Below, one piece after another: positions 22,301 to 33,704 of a stretch of 64,000 nt of DNA (position 1 is its first letter; every line of letters begins with the position of its first letter). A program made the translations under genes and the position numbers. Where the stretch lies: assembly GCA_010093685.1 (NCBI GenBank), contig MU006242.1:62001-126000 (forward strand), written 5' to 3'. This DNA comes from Ophiobolus disseminans (Eukaryota > Ascomycota > Dothideomycetes > Pleosporales > Phaeosphaeriaceae). The notes beneath the pieces were generated by a model that saw nothing but the letters and a program-made list of their open reading frames with translations, searched no databases and was not told where the DNA came from.

Positions 22301-24553
22301 GCTGTCGCAGCTGCTACTTTCTCGAACGAGGAGGGATTTGCAGTGCAGCGAATCACCTGAGCGGCACGCCCGATTTAGCAATCTGACGAGTGTGCTTCAT
22401 TGTGCTTCATTGTGCCTCATCTGAGGGCCATGACCAAATCGTGGATCTTTGGATCACGTGCGAGGCGGACATTGAAAAAGAGTCCAGTGATTCACCATCG
22501 CCAATCGTGACCGCCGCACGAGCCGGCCGTTTCAAGATTGTTGAACTGCTATCAGCTGCCGGCACTGTCTTTTACAACAGCGAACGGAGCATAAACGTTT
22601 TTGAAGGAACTCACGACAAAGCACAAAACGAAAGAAGCGGTCAATCTTGCTCTAACACAGTTGTTGTGCACCGATGACTTTCTGCCGCCTTGCAGAGAAT
22701 GTTTGGACTTCATGAGCACATAGTAGGAGGATGCGGAATTTGTGCTTTTGGTAGACGAACTGCCTAATTCGGAGCAGCTCCTGACGAATGTCATGGCAGT
22801 CGGTGCTCAACGCTGTGTTGATATGCTCTGGGAAAACGACATCAAGAATTTCAGTTCCCGTTTCGTCGAAACAGCGGTCGAATTCAAAAGGTTTGAGCTT
22901 TTGTCCTGGCTTTTCTCAAAAGGTCCAGATCACATGATCCCGAAGTGCGATACTTTGATCCACTTGGTCTTCTATAACCTCATGCCTGCAAAAGACGCAC
23001 TAGACAAACCCTGTTGCGACTTCCAGACTCCAGAAATTATGGCCTTTGGGAGGCATTGTGGAGGAGCGAAACCAAAATGTACCTGTCAATCTGTCCGTAT
23101 TGCGGCAAGCAAGGTGATCTTGCAATTCGTGCAGATGACTGGGGTGGACATCACAAGCTCGATCGACCCGTGGGGAACACCTTTCCATCTTGCATCCTAT
23201 CTGGGAATGCAACAGCTCGTATGGTTTTGCATTGACGCTGGTGTTGATCCTTACTTACCAGGGGGCTTTTTCGGCTCCGCCTTGAATGCTTCCATTCGGG
23301 GTTGCAACATCCAGATCATAAATTTTCTACTTCAGCAAAATGCATATGCCAAGCCTCCTCACGGTCGATTTGGCACACATCTTTATCGATATCTTGCTTG
23401 TAAGGTACGGCACAGCAGGTTTGTCCGACTTCTCTTACAACATGGGGCAAGTGCTGATGTTACGTTCCCCACAGAAGGCACAGTGCTACACCTGGCATGT
23501 AGAGAGAACAAATTCGACATAGCAAACCTATTGCTCGAACACGGTGCTGACGACAATGCTTTTGGACCAGACTTCGAAACACTACTCCACATCGCGTGCG
23601 AAATACAGGACGAACATGTGATCAATGTGCTACTGAAGCACGGAGCGGATGTAAACATGATCGCACCTGATTCCCGAGTCGCCCTGCATATAGCCTGTAC
23701 AAAAGGCAATTTGGAGACGGCCAAACAACTACTTGGAAATGGAGCCAACGTCGACGTATTTTCCACAGAACACGGAACCCCACTACATGTGGCATGTCGC
23801 GAGGCCAATACAGGAGTCATACAGTTACTGGTTACTTACGGTGGTGCAAACGTCAATGCTATAGGAAGTCAAGAAGAAACTCCCCTCACAGCATTTTTGT
23901 CCAGCCTGAGAGCCAGCGAAGGATTCACAGCAAGATTCCCGTCTGGGTCCAAAGGAGAGGCAGCCGGATCCGTGCTGAAGGCCTTGCTGGAGTCCACTAC
24001 CCGACCAGACTGTACTACTGAAAACCTCAAGTGTTTAGTTCATAGGTGTATTGTTCAGAACGACTGGGGAAATTCTACAGCGTTGCAACACTAGCTGGAG
24101 CAGAATACCAGCGTCATACCCACCATCGATATCATCCGGTCAGCATCTACAGTACACGGACACCTTGAGACACTCAAGCTTCTGCTCGAAAGAGCACCGC
24201 ATATCAAGATAAAACCACGCATGCTCAAACTGGTTCGCAACGCCGACAACATGAAGCTGTTACTTCGACACGGCAAGGGCATAGAAATCACCTCCGATCT
24301 CGTCAGAACATTTGTTAATAGCCCAGAGCGGCTTCATCTGGTCGATTCTTTCATTGAAGTAGCGCCGCACGTCACGCCTCTGGTTTTATTCGAAGAAGCC
24401 TAAACTCGAGCGCAGCGTCGGGATGCGGATCGAGCAGAGCGCATTGCATATGAACAGCACCAAAAGGCGTCCGTCGGGTTTTCGAATGATCTGTTGATCG
24501 AATTCAAGCACTCGCTCATGTCATCTTCTCGTACTTTTGTGTCTTCGTCTTGA
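16343..24553 (+). pseudogene. NACHT-ankyrin (NLR-like STAND) gene, decayed
   Basis: An original protein of about 2,650 codons can be followed across 8.2 kb. Order: a short variable N-terminus; a fungal NLR N-terminal helical region (SLPWAAVRFMLQVAVNN, ~16,690-16,745); a NACHT domain with P-loop GIMESGKTSL (~17,320-17,350), IIIDTLDEIE Walker B and SSRDD sensor; the RADGMFRWVELQ winged-helix part; then ankyrin repeats from ~18,960 to ~24,400, strongest at 23,480-23,890. In-frame stops: 16550, 18575, 18875, 22209, 22721, 22724, 24092 and 24401. Frameshifts: ~16,905, the T-run 17769-17775, ~21,140, the 10-bp duplication at 22391-22410 and near 22,600. Three introns keep usable splice signals: 16943-17002, 17984-18045 and 20540-20658. 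Intact relatives are implicated in fungal heterokaryon incompatibility and innate immunity. It should yield only fragments. Confidence 0.85.
22391..22420. repeat. 10-bp tandem duplication breaking the ankyrin frame
   Basis: TGTGCTTCAT occurs twice in tandem (22391-22400, 22401-22410), followed by a one-mismatch copy (22411-22420). Dropping one copy rejoins the ankyrin reading frame on both sides. It therefore appears to be a slippage mutation after loss of selection. Confidence 0.8.
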
Positions 24554-25011
24554 CGTCAACAAACCCGCACTTGTCCTTACAATAGAACTCCAGTTCTGGC
24601 TCAAAACTCGTCACTCCCTCCAAACACCCGGACATGACAATCACATTCCCTCTCACAAAGTCGCTCTGCTCGTTCGTCGTGATGACATTTGACCCACAAA
24701 CGCTGCAGAACATGCGCAATGGCGCGCCGCACGAGTTTGTGTCGTGATCCTGGTATTTGCGGAGTGTGTCTTCGCCGGAGAGGAAAGTAAGTTGCTATGA
24801 TCTGGTGTTAGCTTACGAATGCGCGAGTGATAGAAGAAGAGTGGAGGTGTACATCTTGTTTGAAGAACAGATTGGCCTGGAAGGATGAACCGGAGGATTT
24901 CTTGCAATTCTTGCAGTGGCACAGTACGGTGGTCATCGGTTTGCCGTTGAGGGTGTAGCGTATGGCACCGCAAAGGCAGGAGCCATTGTTGATGGTATTT
25001 GCGGAAGTCAT
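24516..25011 (-). CDS. GFA / CENP-V family zinc protein (glutathione-dependent formaldehyde-activating enzyme-like)
   Basis: Two exons, 25011-24853 and 24794-24516, giving 145 residues. The intron has a GTAC donor, a GCTAAC branch and a TAG acceptor; phase 0. Zinc-ligand pattern of the family: SCLCGAIRY (~11), CHCKNCKKSSGSSF (~31-44) and CSVCGSN (~83). Family members are small enzymes or binding proteins with two zinc sites; biochemical function of most fungal copies is unproven despite the family name. Its 3' end overlaps by ~38 bp the last readable codons of the convergent NACHT-ankyrin pseudogene. Confidence 0.88.
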
Positions 25012-26011
25012 TGCGCGGGTTTGTGAAGTGGAGAGGTGGGATCTTGTTCTCTTAAAACGATGAGCGGGAGAATTTATATGGAGCTCGGCACCGTACTAAT
25101 GCTAGCAAGTCGAAGGAGCGAGAGTCATGTTTCATTGACGCTACGGATATAAGGGCTCTGGACGAAGTACAAAGGGTTGAGTGAGGATCGCGCCATGCCT
25201 GAATAGTGCTAGCGCGCGAAGAATGTAAGGTGAAGTGCAAAGGGATGGGATTCTAGGGCTGAAAACTCCGCGATTTGTGGAAATTCCACGAATGTAGTTC
25301 GTCGAAGCAACATCTAGAATCATCATCGCTACGCTGATATATATTGGATATGGTGTTCTAGTTCGAATCGAGTAGTATGCGCAGTTGCTTGAATCGCATC
25401 CGTGCGATAACAAATTTTAGTTCAAGGGAGATGAACACACAGAGAAAAAGCCGATTTGAAGTCAAGATGGTATGCACATCATAAACACGGGGTTTGTTCG
25501 TGGTGGAAGGAGACCGATCGGCTACCAATTGAAGTGACGCACTAGTGGGGCAGCTAGAGTGTTAGTCAACATTACAAGTCGAGAGATGTCAAACCATCGC
25601 TTTTTCCTTCGACAGCCCGATTCTTCAGACCGGAAAAAGTCAACTGTAATACACGACACATACCAGGTAGGCTCTCCCAACTTCATATGCGCGGATTCTA
25701 GTACCTACGCGCACCACAATTATCATGCCTTTGATCAACTTTCACATCGGCGTTTTTCATGTCTTGAAGATGTGCAGTTATCCTTATCTTGTGTTCTATC
25801 TTATCATTCAATTCCCTTCTATACGACTCCTCATCAACGAAACATCTTCTATTGCTGCACCAAATTTTTGGGACTTAGAATCTTGCACTGACATACTCAA
25901 AAGACTGTCTCATCCACTGACCCACTCTTCTACGTGACCGAAACCAACGCCAACCTCTAGACAAATCACAAATCAGCACGATAGCTTTTCCTAAAAGCCT
26001 TTGTAGTAACA
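25012..26011. promoter_or_regulatory. Divergent intergenic region, GFA gene and molybdopterin synthase gene
   Basis: 1 kb between two divergent start codons. ORFs up to ~110 codons overlap in several frames and lack motifs. No further feature was seen. Confidence 0.45.
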
Positions 26012-26600
26012 ATGTCCACAAACGAAACCTCAAACTACACTCCCGACATCCCCGCCGAACCCGTCACCAAAATCACGGACATCATCCACATCGAACTCAC
26101 GCCCAATGACCTCGACTCACTCGCTGCAACGCGCTTCGTACGGTCACCTAGCGCGGGCGCAACAGTACTCTTCATCGGCACGACGCGCGACTCTTTCAAC
26201 GACAAAGCCGTCTCATCTCTATCCTACACGTCATACGCACCACTCGCCATGTCCACGCTATTCAAAATCGCAAACAGTATGCACCTGATCACTACTTATT
26301 CCTCTCTTAACTGCCTGGCTCACACATGTAGATATGCAGCAAAAGCACTCCCTCACAAAAATCGCCATCATCCACAAGCTCGGCGAATGCCCCATTGGCG
26401 AGGAAAGCATTGTGATTGCTGTCAGTGCACCGCATCGCAAGGCGGCGTGGTTAGCGGGCGAAGAGGCGCTGGAGCTGACGAAGGAGAAGGCTGAGATATG
26501 GAAGTTGGAGAGGTTTGAGGGGGGTGAGGGCGTGTGGAGGGCGAATCGGGATGGGGCTGTGGGTGTGAAAGTTGATGGTGGGGAGGAAGGTGGGAAGTAA
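26012..26600 (+). CDS. cnxH: Molybdopterin synthase catalytic (large) subunit, MoaE/MOCS2B
   Basis: Two exons, 26012-26276 and 26332-26600, with intron GTATGC...GTAG, giving 177 residues. MoaE hallmarks: GATVLFIGTTRDSFND at ~48-63, LSYTSYAPLAMSTL, HSLTKIAIIHKLGECPIGEESI with the HR/HK-xG core, and VSAPHRKAAWLAGEEAL. It joins a small sulphur-carrier subunit to convert precursor Z into molybdopterin for nitrate reductase, xanthine dehydrogenase and sulphite oxidase. The C-terminus is a short Gly/Glu-rich tail. Length is normal for fungi. Confidence 0.92.
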
Positions 26601-26813
26601 ATGGTACTTGGTGTATGAGGGGGAAAGGGGGAGGGTTGGAGTGGATGATGGCTTGCTGGTGTTGAATTTCAATGTGTGCAAGATGGGACACAAGTCGATT
26701 CAAGGGGACAAAACGTCACAGATTCAATGAGCATCTTTTTACGTGCCCAGTGGGTATCGTCGCATCATTTTTACACTGATCTTACATCCATACTCATACA
26801 ACTCCAACGTTTG

Positions 26814-27335
26814 TCATTGGGGCTTATCATTACTCTCATCCTTCTCATCCTTCTCGTCCTCTTCATCCTCTATTATCCTCATCTGCCCCGACGCCGCAAT
26901 AAGCTCCGATAAATTCCTCGGTACATCCTCCTCAGATCTGTATATGCGCTCATAATTCAATCGCCGGCGCAAACTCGCTTGTGCCTCTCTCAAATTCGCA
27001 ATGTCGAACGTCCACATAGCGCCTCCGACTGCCATGATTCCAACACTAGCACAGTTCATCGTCGCCAGGTTCAGAGCTTGTATGGCGTCATGGAACGGGC
27101 TGAAGTATTCGTGGGGATTCGTGTTCGGTTCGTAGAATTTAGGCATGACTCGGAGCTGTCTTCGCCATACTGCTTTGCGTGTTAGGGCTGTGGTTGCCAG
27201 CAGACATGCGCCGCCGAGCAGGAAGATCGATAGTTGGCGTAGCGATCGTTGTGAGGTTATGGGCGTGCCCTCGTATGCAGGCTCTGGAGGAGGCCGTGGT
27301 GGAGGCGTGACCGGCGTAGTGGTGGGTTGGGTCAT
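26814..27335 (-). CDS. AIM11: AIM11-like mitochondrial membrane protein
   Basis: Single exon, 173 residues, start at the ATG 27335 (MTQPTTTPVT); an upstream in-frame ATG at 27380 is less likely. After a Pro-rich N-terminus there are two hydrophobic segments: LRQLSIFLLGGACLLATTAL (~30-50), followed by TRKAVWRRQL, and NLATMNCASVGIMAVGGAMW (~88-108), followed by TFDIANLREAQASLRRRL. This double-helix layout with the RR turn is that of AIM11 (altered inheritance of mitochondria 11), whose molecular role is unknown. The end is a Glu/Asp/Lys-rich tail. Confidence 0.75.
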   Translation of the reverse strand: MTQPTTTPVTPPPRPPPEPAYEGTPITSQRSLRQLSIFLLGGACLLATTALTRKAVWRRQLRVMPKFYEPNTNPHEYFSPFHDAIQALNLATMNCASVGIMAVGGAMWTFDIANLREAQASLRRRLNYERIYRSEEDVPRNLSELIAASGQMRIIEDEEDEKDEKDESNDKPQ

Positions 27336-28364
27336 GATTCGAATGCAAGAAGGTTTGGGGCAACTTCCATGAGCCCGCAAATGAATGGATCGGTTGGTCG
27401 AAGGTAGTAAGCGCGAAATCGCACTTCAGTATGCCATGCTGCGGAGAGATGCGGACCCCCGAGCGAGTAGGTAGCGGTAGGAGAGCTTTTTTAGCTGTTT
27501 CCGAACGTCGCAAAAATAGCTTCTCAGTGGGCTCAGTCGTTTGGCAGACTTCTTTGAGCGAGAAGTGGCGTGGGTGAAAAGCAATGGCGCCTATATAGCG
27601 CCCACCGAGAAGCATAGAAAAAGTTGGGATGAAGCCGCGCGCAGCGGTAGAACTTCGGGCCGACGATGCAGGTGTGCTCGAACTAGAGGTCATTGTTCAC
27701 CACATCCAACAAGGAGTCCCTGGCGAAGATGCATAAGAAGAAGCAAACCTTATTGAACGCTACCTTTCTCCATTTCAAGTAATCTTCACATTGCATTACG
27801 AGTTAGGTAAAGGCATAACACGCGCTACTTGACATGTGTAGTGCGCGGAAAACTTTTATTTTGTTTTTGGTAATCACTCTTGTTAACTGCCTTTGATGGA
27901 CTTCTTCTACAGTGTTGTGCAATGAAGGTGGTGTAAATGTGAATGAGTGTTGTTTGATACCGAAGATGCCGTCATTGCTCGGACCCTTGCCGATGGATGC
28001 GGCGATCATGCAGCTGAGCTCCCACGTGTTAACTCCGTCCCCGCCCTAGCTTTCCAACGCGTCTAATGACCGCGACACAGTCAGAATCCGACTTCGATAC
28101 ATTCGCTGCAACAATCAACACTAACACCTCGTGCTTCGACTCTATAGCCTCTATCACTTGCCGTATTGCCTTCACCCCATTCGATACGCGCGCTCCATAC
28201 AGCGCAGACCACAGCCTGTCCACTACCCGCTCTCGCCTTTGTCCTAACGCGATCTCGATTCGTACTTTACCTACAATTCAGTCTTATACCAAGCAGGGCA
28301 TTTTCAGGGCACGTGAAGTTTTACCTCGAAGGATGATTCAGAGAGAACTACAACAGAGACCAAG
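27336..28364. promoter_or_regulatory. Divergent intergenic region, AIM11 and SMP-domain gene
   Basis: 1 kb between divergent starts. A TATATAG sits near 27,594. Short ORFs on both strands near 27,540-27,720 look locally protein-like, but none has a credible start plus splice structure. Promoters for both neighbours must lie here. Confidence 0.4.
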
Positions 28365-31333
28365 ATGAGCGGGGATTGGGGGTATGGCACAGTGTTCAAG
28401 ATCTTCATATGGGGCTACCTTGTAGGGGGTCTGACACTACTCCCGGCAGTTGCTGTGCTTGCTTGGTTCTGGGTCACTACCAAGGTACACAATGAGGGCC
28501 TCGAGCCGCCATGCACGGGCGACATATCGGATCACAGTCGGAGGGCCAACGGGTCTGCACATGGAAAGGATGAGGACGACACAAGCCTGGGCATAGGTCT
28601 AGACGAAGAGATTCTGAAGAAGCTCAAAAAGAGGAGCGACGAGCCAGATACGTTTGCTGGTTACTTTGCAGTCTGTCGCGAGTATGTCCCAGGGGGTGTC
28701 AATGGGAAGCCTCCAGATCGCACGACACCTGCAGGCGCCGTTGTGTCTATGGAAAGCCCTAGCGTCTATCAAGCAATGTACAGGAGCATCTTCGACAGGA
28801 ACAAGACCGCGAGTCCTTCAATGGACGCATCAAATGCCAGGAACAAGAAAGCGCGGAATGTCTTCTACGTTGTCCTACGGTATGCGCCATCACATTGTCT
28901 TTGAAAGAGCCGAGAAAATACTTACAAGTCTCAGTCTAGGGCACCTCATGCTATACGACAACGAGGACCAGCTCGAAGTCCGCCATGTCATATCCCTCGC
29001 CCACTATCGAACAGACGTATACGCCGGAGGAGAGAAGATACCCGAGGGCGAGATGTGGATCAAGCGAAACTGTAAGTTTCTTATTCTCTACGCTTTTGCT
29101 TGACGTGGTTATACTTACTGCTACAGGCATCAGACTGCTCCGACAGCAACATGGCGAGATCCACGAGGACGCAAAGTCGTTCTACCTGTTCTCTGATAAT
29201 TGCTCTGAGAAAGAAGACTTTTATCACGCCATGCTACAGGCACAGGAACACCATCGGGACGACTCCTCCCCAGACGAGCACCCTATTCCACTCAAGTTTG
29301 ATACACCTGACCTCGTTAAGCTTGTTCAGCAATTGCATGCTTCGGAAGAGAATCTACACACTCGCTGGATCAATGCATTGATAGGGAGAGTCTTCCTTGG
29401 CCTATACAAGACTTCAGGCATCAAGAATTTCATCGCGACCAAGATCACCAAGAAGATCGCTCGCGTTCCCAAGCCTGCGCTCATTAGTAGCGTCACACTA
29501 CGGAGCATTGACATGGGGACATTGCCCCCCTTTCTCACGAACCCAAGACTTAGAGAGCTCACTGTTGATGGTGAACTCGTTGTCGAGGCAGATGTTAGCT
29601 ACAAGGGGAACTTTCGTATTGAAGTTGCTGCAATCGCGCGAATAGACCTTGGTGCTCGCTTCAAGGCTCGCGAGGTTACACTTGTCCTAGCAGCCATCTT
29701 AAAGAGACTTGACGGACGTCTTCTCATCAGAATCAAACCTCCGCCCAGTAACAGGATATGGTTGACATTTGAATCACCACCCCGGATGGAGCTGTCGTTA
29801 GAGCCAATTGTGAGCTCGCGACAAATCACATATGGCGTCATCCTCAGAGCCATTGAGAGTCGCATTCGCGAGGTTGTAAATGAGACTCTGGTGCTCCCGA
29901 ACTGGGATGATATGCCATTCACCAACACGCTTGCGCAGGCCATTCGAGGCGGGATCTGGCAGGATGACAACAAAGGCAAAGAGAAGGATGCACAACAAGC
30001 CCAGCAGGCGGACATTGCTTTGCAAGACGCGAAGATTGATGCCGAGAAACTGGACGAAAAGGCTGATTCGGCTAGCTCGCACTTGTCTATCCATTCCAGC
30101 ATCGACTCTGAGGAATCACCAATATGTACCTCCTCGTCCGCCGAGTTTAGAACCACATCTGCCAGACCTCGCCCCATGCGATCGAGCTCATCGGCAGCTC
30201 ATGTGCACCTCGACTCAGCGAATGCATCGGCCGAGATACTCAGAGAACGCGAAAGTCTTACACCGACGAGTGTCCGATCGCTTCCACTAAACTCCCCCAT
30301 GCGATCACCATTGCGACCCGACAAGGCACATTCGATAGCAGCCTTTGCGAACACGTCTGAAGAGGATGTTTCGACACCGGCTATATCGCTAAATTCTTCA
30401 GACTCGCCTCCTCTTCCTGCAGTTGACGGTAGTCATGGACGGTCACAGTCAAGAGAGCTGACCGCTGCAGATATTGCAGCTGCCGCAGCTGCTGCCGCAG
30501 CGGCATCTACTACTCACCCAAACAGGAAATCTGTTCTCAACCAATCCCTCAACACCGCTACAGCAGCAGCGAGGAACTGGTTAACCTCAAAGCAAAACAC
30601 ACAAGCGACACGAAAGACAAACCATCAGAGAAACACCAGCATAAGCAACGATACTAGGCCAAGAACAGCAGAGGCTCACGAAGCCGATGATGACGCCCTG
30701 TCAGAAACACCATCGCGCTCAGAACCAAAACCCTCGGTATCGAAATCGCATACCGAGCCCATGGGCCGCGGCCACCCTCTCCCACCACCCGGCACTCCCC
30801 TCCCCCCACCAACACGACCCGAAAAGCGCCAAACATGGGCGATACCAGCCGCCGCATCCACCTTTGCCAACATCGCCAAACGCAAGCCCCTCTCCACCGC
30901 ACCCGCGCACTCCCTCTCGGAAAAGCGCAGCAGAGAGCATCTCCAGCCCTCACCCCAACCCCACTCCCCCTCCTTCGCCCACGACCCTCCCGACACGGAC
31001 ATACCCCGCAAAGCAACAGACGAGTCCAGGCAAGTTCCGCGCCGCAAATCGTCGGCTGCTAGCTCAACTACTTCCATAGCTCCGCCGCCGCTGCCCAAGC
31101 GCCGCCAACGACAGCCAAGCCTCACTTTGAATGCGCGGGATCGGCGGCACAGCCTGATATCGCAGGGTGGTGAGGAGGCGGGGGAGGGCCTGTTTGTGGT
31201 TGAAGCGCCCGTTGCGGAGGGGAGTGTGTCGGGTTCGCCTGTGGATGGAGAGAGGCGGGGAGATGGGAGCGGGCGTGTGTCGCTGAGGTCTGATTCAGGG
31301 TCTGACGGAGTGGAGGTTGAGGGGGTGAAGTAG
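28365..31333 (+). CDS. NVJ2: SMP-domain lipid-transfer protein at ER contact sites (Nvj2 / TEX2 type)
   Basis: Three exons: 28365-28879, 28935-29071 and 29127-31333. Introns have GTATGC and GTAAGT donors; 952 residues. A TM segment at ~10-38 (IFIWGYLVGGLTLLPAVAVLAWFW) anchors it to the ER. A PH-like region follows (KKARNVFYVVLRLGHLMLYDNEDQLEVRHVISL). The SMP domain spans ~285-482 (ENLHTRWINALIGRVFLGLYKT ... IDMGTLPPFLTNPRLRELT ... DLGARFKAREVTLVL ... GVILRAIESRIREVVNETLVLPNWDD). SMP domains form lipid-binding tubes. Yeast Nvj2 moves ceramide at ER-Golgi/vacuole contacts. The C-terminal ~450 residues are low-complexity Ser/Pro/Arg-rich, including an Ala run near 30,470-30,510. Confidence 0.88.
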
Positions 31334-31512
31334 TGTATTATTATTGGTCTTTTTCTTGACAGACTACTTCTTGTTGGCGAGCTACCAAATGCTAAATCCA
31401 CTTGTGCGCAAGGCAGAACTATCATTGGCAAAACTGTTCAGTCTATTCTGCTCCTTCTCTAGCAACAAGTCGCCGACTTTCCGGTGGCGTTCAAATGTCA
31501 TCCTGTGTATCC

Positions 31513-33333
31513 TCACCTTCGCCCGCCGCGAGATCTGCCATCGAATGTTACCTCGTCTTTATCTGCCAGCTTCGTCGCCTTCATGTATTTACTGTTTGGA
31601 TCTCGGAGCAGGGCGAGTGGTATATCGTCAGAGGCCGAGTCATCTTGCAAGGTAGGACCATCCAAGTCTTCGCCTGCACTATTGTCTTCCACACTCGCAG
31701 GCTGTGGCTGCTCGTTTGCGTCTTCGGGCGTCGCCTGCCGTTCCACGTCCTCGATTTGATTCTCATGTTCAACAACTGGTACAAAATCCTGCAAGTCTGC
31801 TCTCCAAACCATGTCTCCATCCCAAAAGCTCTGAACGACTTCTCGGATTCTCGCCTTCACCGGATCTGCACCGGCGATCCAGGGTCCGTTGGGCACCATT
31901 TCCCCGAATGCATCTAGATCGCTGATTACTCGGGCTACGATCATTTCGACAACTGTATTACGGCCGTAAAGCGGCAGGTCTGACGGAATGCCGTTATCCC
32001 GTTTTACTTCCTCGGAGTCCCATCTGCGTCGAGCTTGGATTGTGAGGCTGTAGATGATCTGTAATACGGTGAAGGTGGGCTGAATGTATACGCTGGGCTC
32101 AGCGGGTGGCTGGGGCTGCTGGGGTTCGGTGGTGGGAGGATCCTGCCAGACGGGTGTAGATGAGGTGGGAGGCAACTCTATGTCTTGAGGCGCGGTGCCA
32201 GAGCAGCCTTCTTGTTGGACGGATCCGGCTGGAGAAGCGTCATTTCCGCGAGGATCTACGGTCTGCGGCTGTTCGCTACAGGCTGAGCAGGCTAGGTGTG
32301 TGAGACTGTGGAAAGGATGCAGATACTGACCTTTGAGGTCCTGGAGATATTCAAGAGCAGATCTCGTAGACTCAGCTAGCTGCGAGACACTCTGCTTGAT
32401 ACTGAGTAGGATGGCGCCTCGATACTTTCGATTCCGCACAGTATCCTTGATGAGCGCATCTAACTCGATCTGCTGCTGCATCATATGATCGAGGTCTTCG
32501 TCCAACATGTGAGCCGTTTCCTTAGTATGGTCATCAGACTGACTCATGAGTCCCTTGATGAAGGGGTTTTCTGATTCTTCCTCAGTCGGCTCATTCTCTG
32601 GTGTCTTCTCTTCCAAGCGAAGCTCCTAATTCACCAAGCACTCGAGCAACTGACATCGAGTCCAGCGATGGTGTGTTCCCATTGGCCAGTCCAAAACGAC
32701 ATCATCCCCGAGTGCAAAAAGCTTGCAGTAGTATTCTAGGTCTTGTTCCATCTCGTTTCGCTCCATGTCGGCAGAAGTGCGAGCATCGCTGCAGATTCTC
32801 TCGAGCAGTGGTAGCCAGCAATCTGGTTCTAGGAAGCCAAGCTGAGGCCGCTTCGCCTGGTTTAATATGAAAATTCCGACCTTTTCTATCACATCCGTTA
32901 GATCCTTGATCGTCATTGCTTTACATTCTCCAGCCGTCATGATCATTGGCCAGCCTTGAGAATTCCAAACAGCTTGAGAAGGTCTTTCCAAAAGAGGCAC
33001 TCGGTACCGGCTAATGGTTGTAGGGTGCAGTGGCAAAGGTTCTGTATGCCTTGCAGATAGATTCGCTTTGCTATCGTCCTGCTCGGCTGCATTCACCGGT
33101 TACTTCCCTTTGTCTATCCGCTCCGGCTTCACTTCGAGAGCAGGATCTCTCGCACGCTCAGCTGCCGCCGACGAAGACTCCGGTTGTCCATCATCTTCAT
33201 CGTCGATCTCATTCTCCTGGTCCTTGTCGACCGTGTCTGCAAGTTGCTGACCGACTTCCTGCGCAACGGCCTGTTGCATATTCTTGTTTCCGTACTTGAG
33301 GTTGTTTTTCTTGTTTTTCTTGTTACTTGTCAT
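31513..33333 (-). pseudogene. Unrecognised ORF interrupted by two in-frame stops (pseudogene or unusual gene)
   Basis: From the ATG at 33333 one minus-strand frame runs to 31513, about 607 codons, broken only by TAA at 33102-33100 and a TAG just upstream of 32616. Part 1 (77 codons) is Lys/Asn-rich then acidic. Part 2 (~158 codons) contains ISRYRVPLLERP, IKDLTDVIEKVGIFIL and LDWPMGTHHRWTRCQLLECL. Part 3 (~367 codons) is acidic with a helical TFTVLQIIYSLTIQARRRW segment. A possible 48-nt intron (32330-32283) keeps frame either way. I tried splice pairs around both stops and found none that fits length, phase and consensus. The third part has no nearby ATG, so separate genes are unlikely. No family recognised. 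Confidence 0.5.
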
Positions 33334-33704
33334 GATACTGGTCGGTAGGGATAGTGTGGCGTAAAGGAATAAGTGAGTGAAATGTGGGGTTGGGTGTGGT
33401 GGATGTATGCGAATGGATGGTGGGTGAGGGGAAACTGTGTTGTGTTCCGATAGGTTTTTGGATGGCGGGGAGTCGCGACTGCCACTTGCTGTTGCTTGTA
33501 GATGTTCGAAGGAAGGGGCGTCTGACGACTCATTCTTATCGTCGTCACCCTAACTTCAATTACAGCCAGTAAAGAGAGATGCAGTACGCAATTGAAAAAA
33601 AAAACTGTATCATGTGACAGCTTATTGCAAAACGCTATCGGCCTTGAAACTCAATTCCCCCATAGCCATGTCGCGGATGTTCCCACTTGTACAAACATCT
33701 CACC

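Noticed and set aside
16343..24553. Claim that the stops prove RIP
   Set aside because: Every stop codon can be derived from CAA, CAG or CGA by one C-to-T, so the pattern is not diagnostic without a dinucleotide index or an intact copy.
27541..27756. Protein-like short ORFs between AIM11 and the SMP-domain gene
   Set aside because: Two different frames each look coding for ~30 codons (e.g. one ending HHIQQGVPGEDA), but I found no start and intron set joining them.
30676..31431. 251-codon minus-strand ORF opposite the SMP-domain gene's tail
   Set aside because: It mirrors low-complexity Ser/Pro/Arg codons on the other strand; no motif, no start context.
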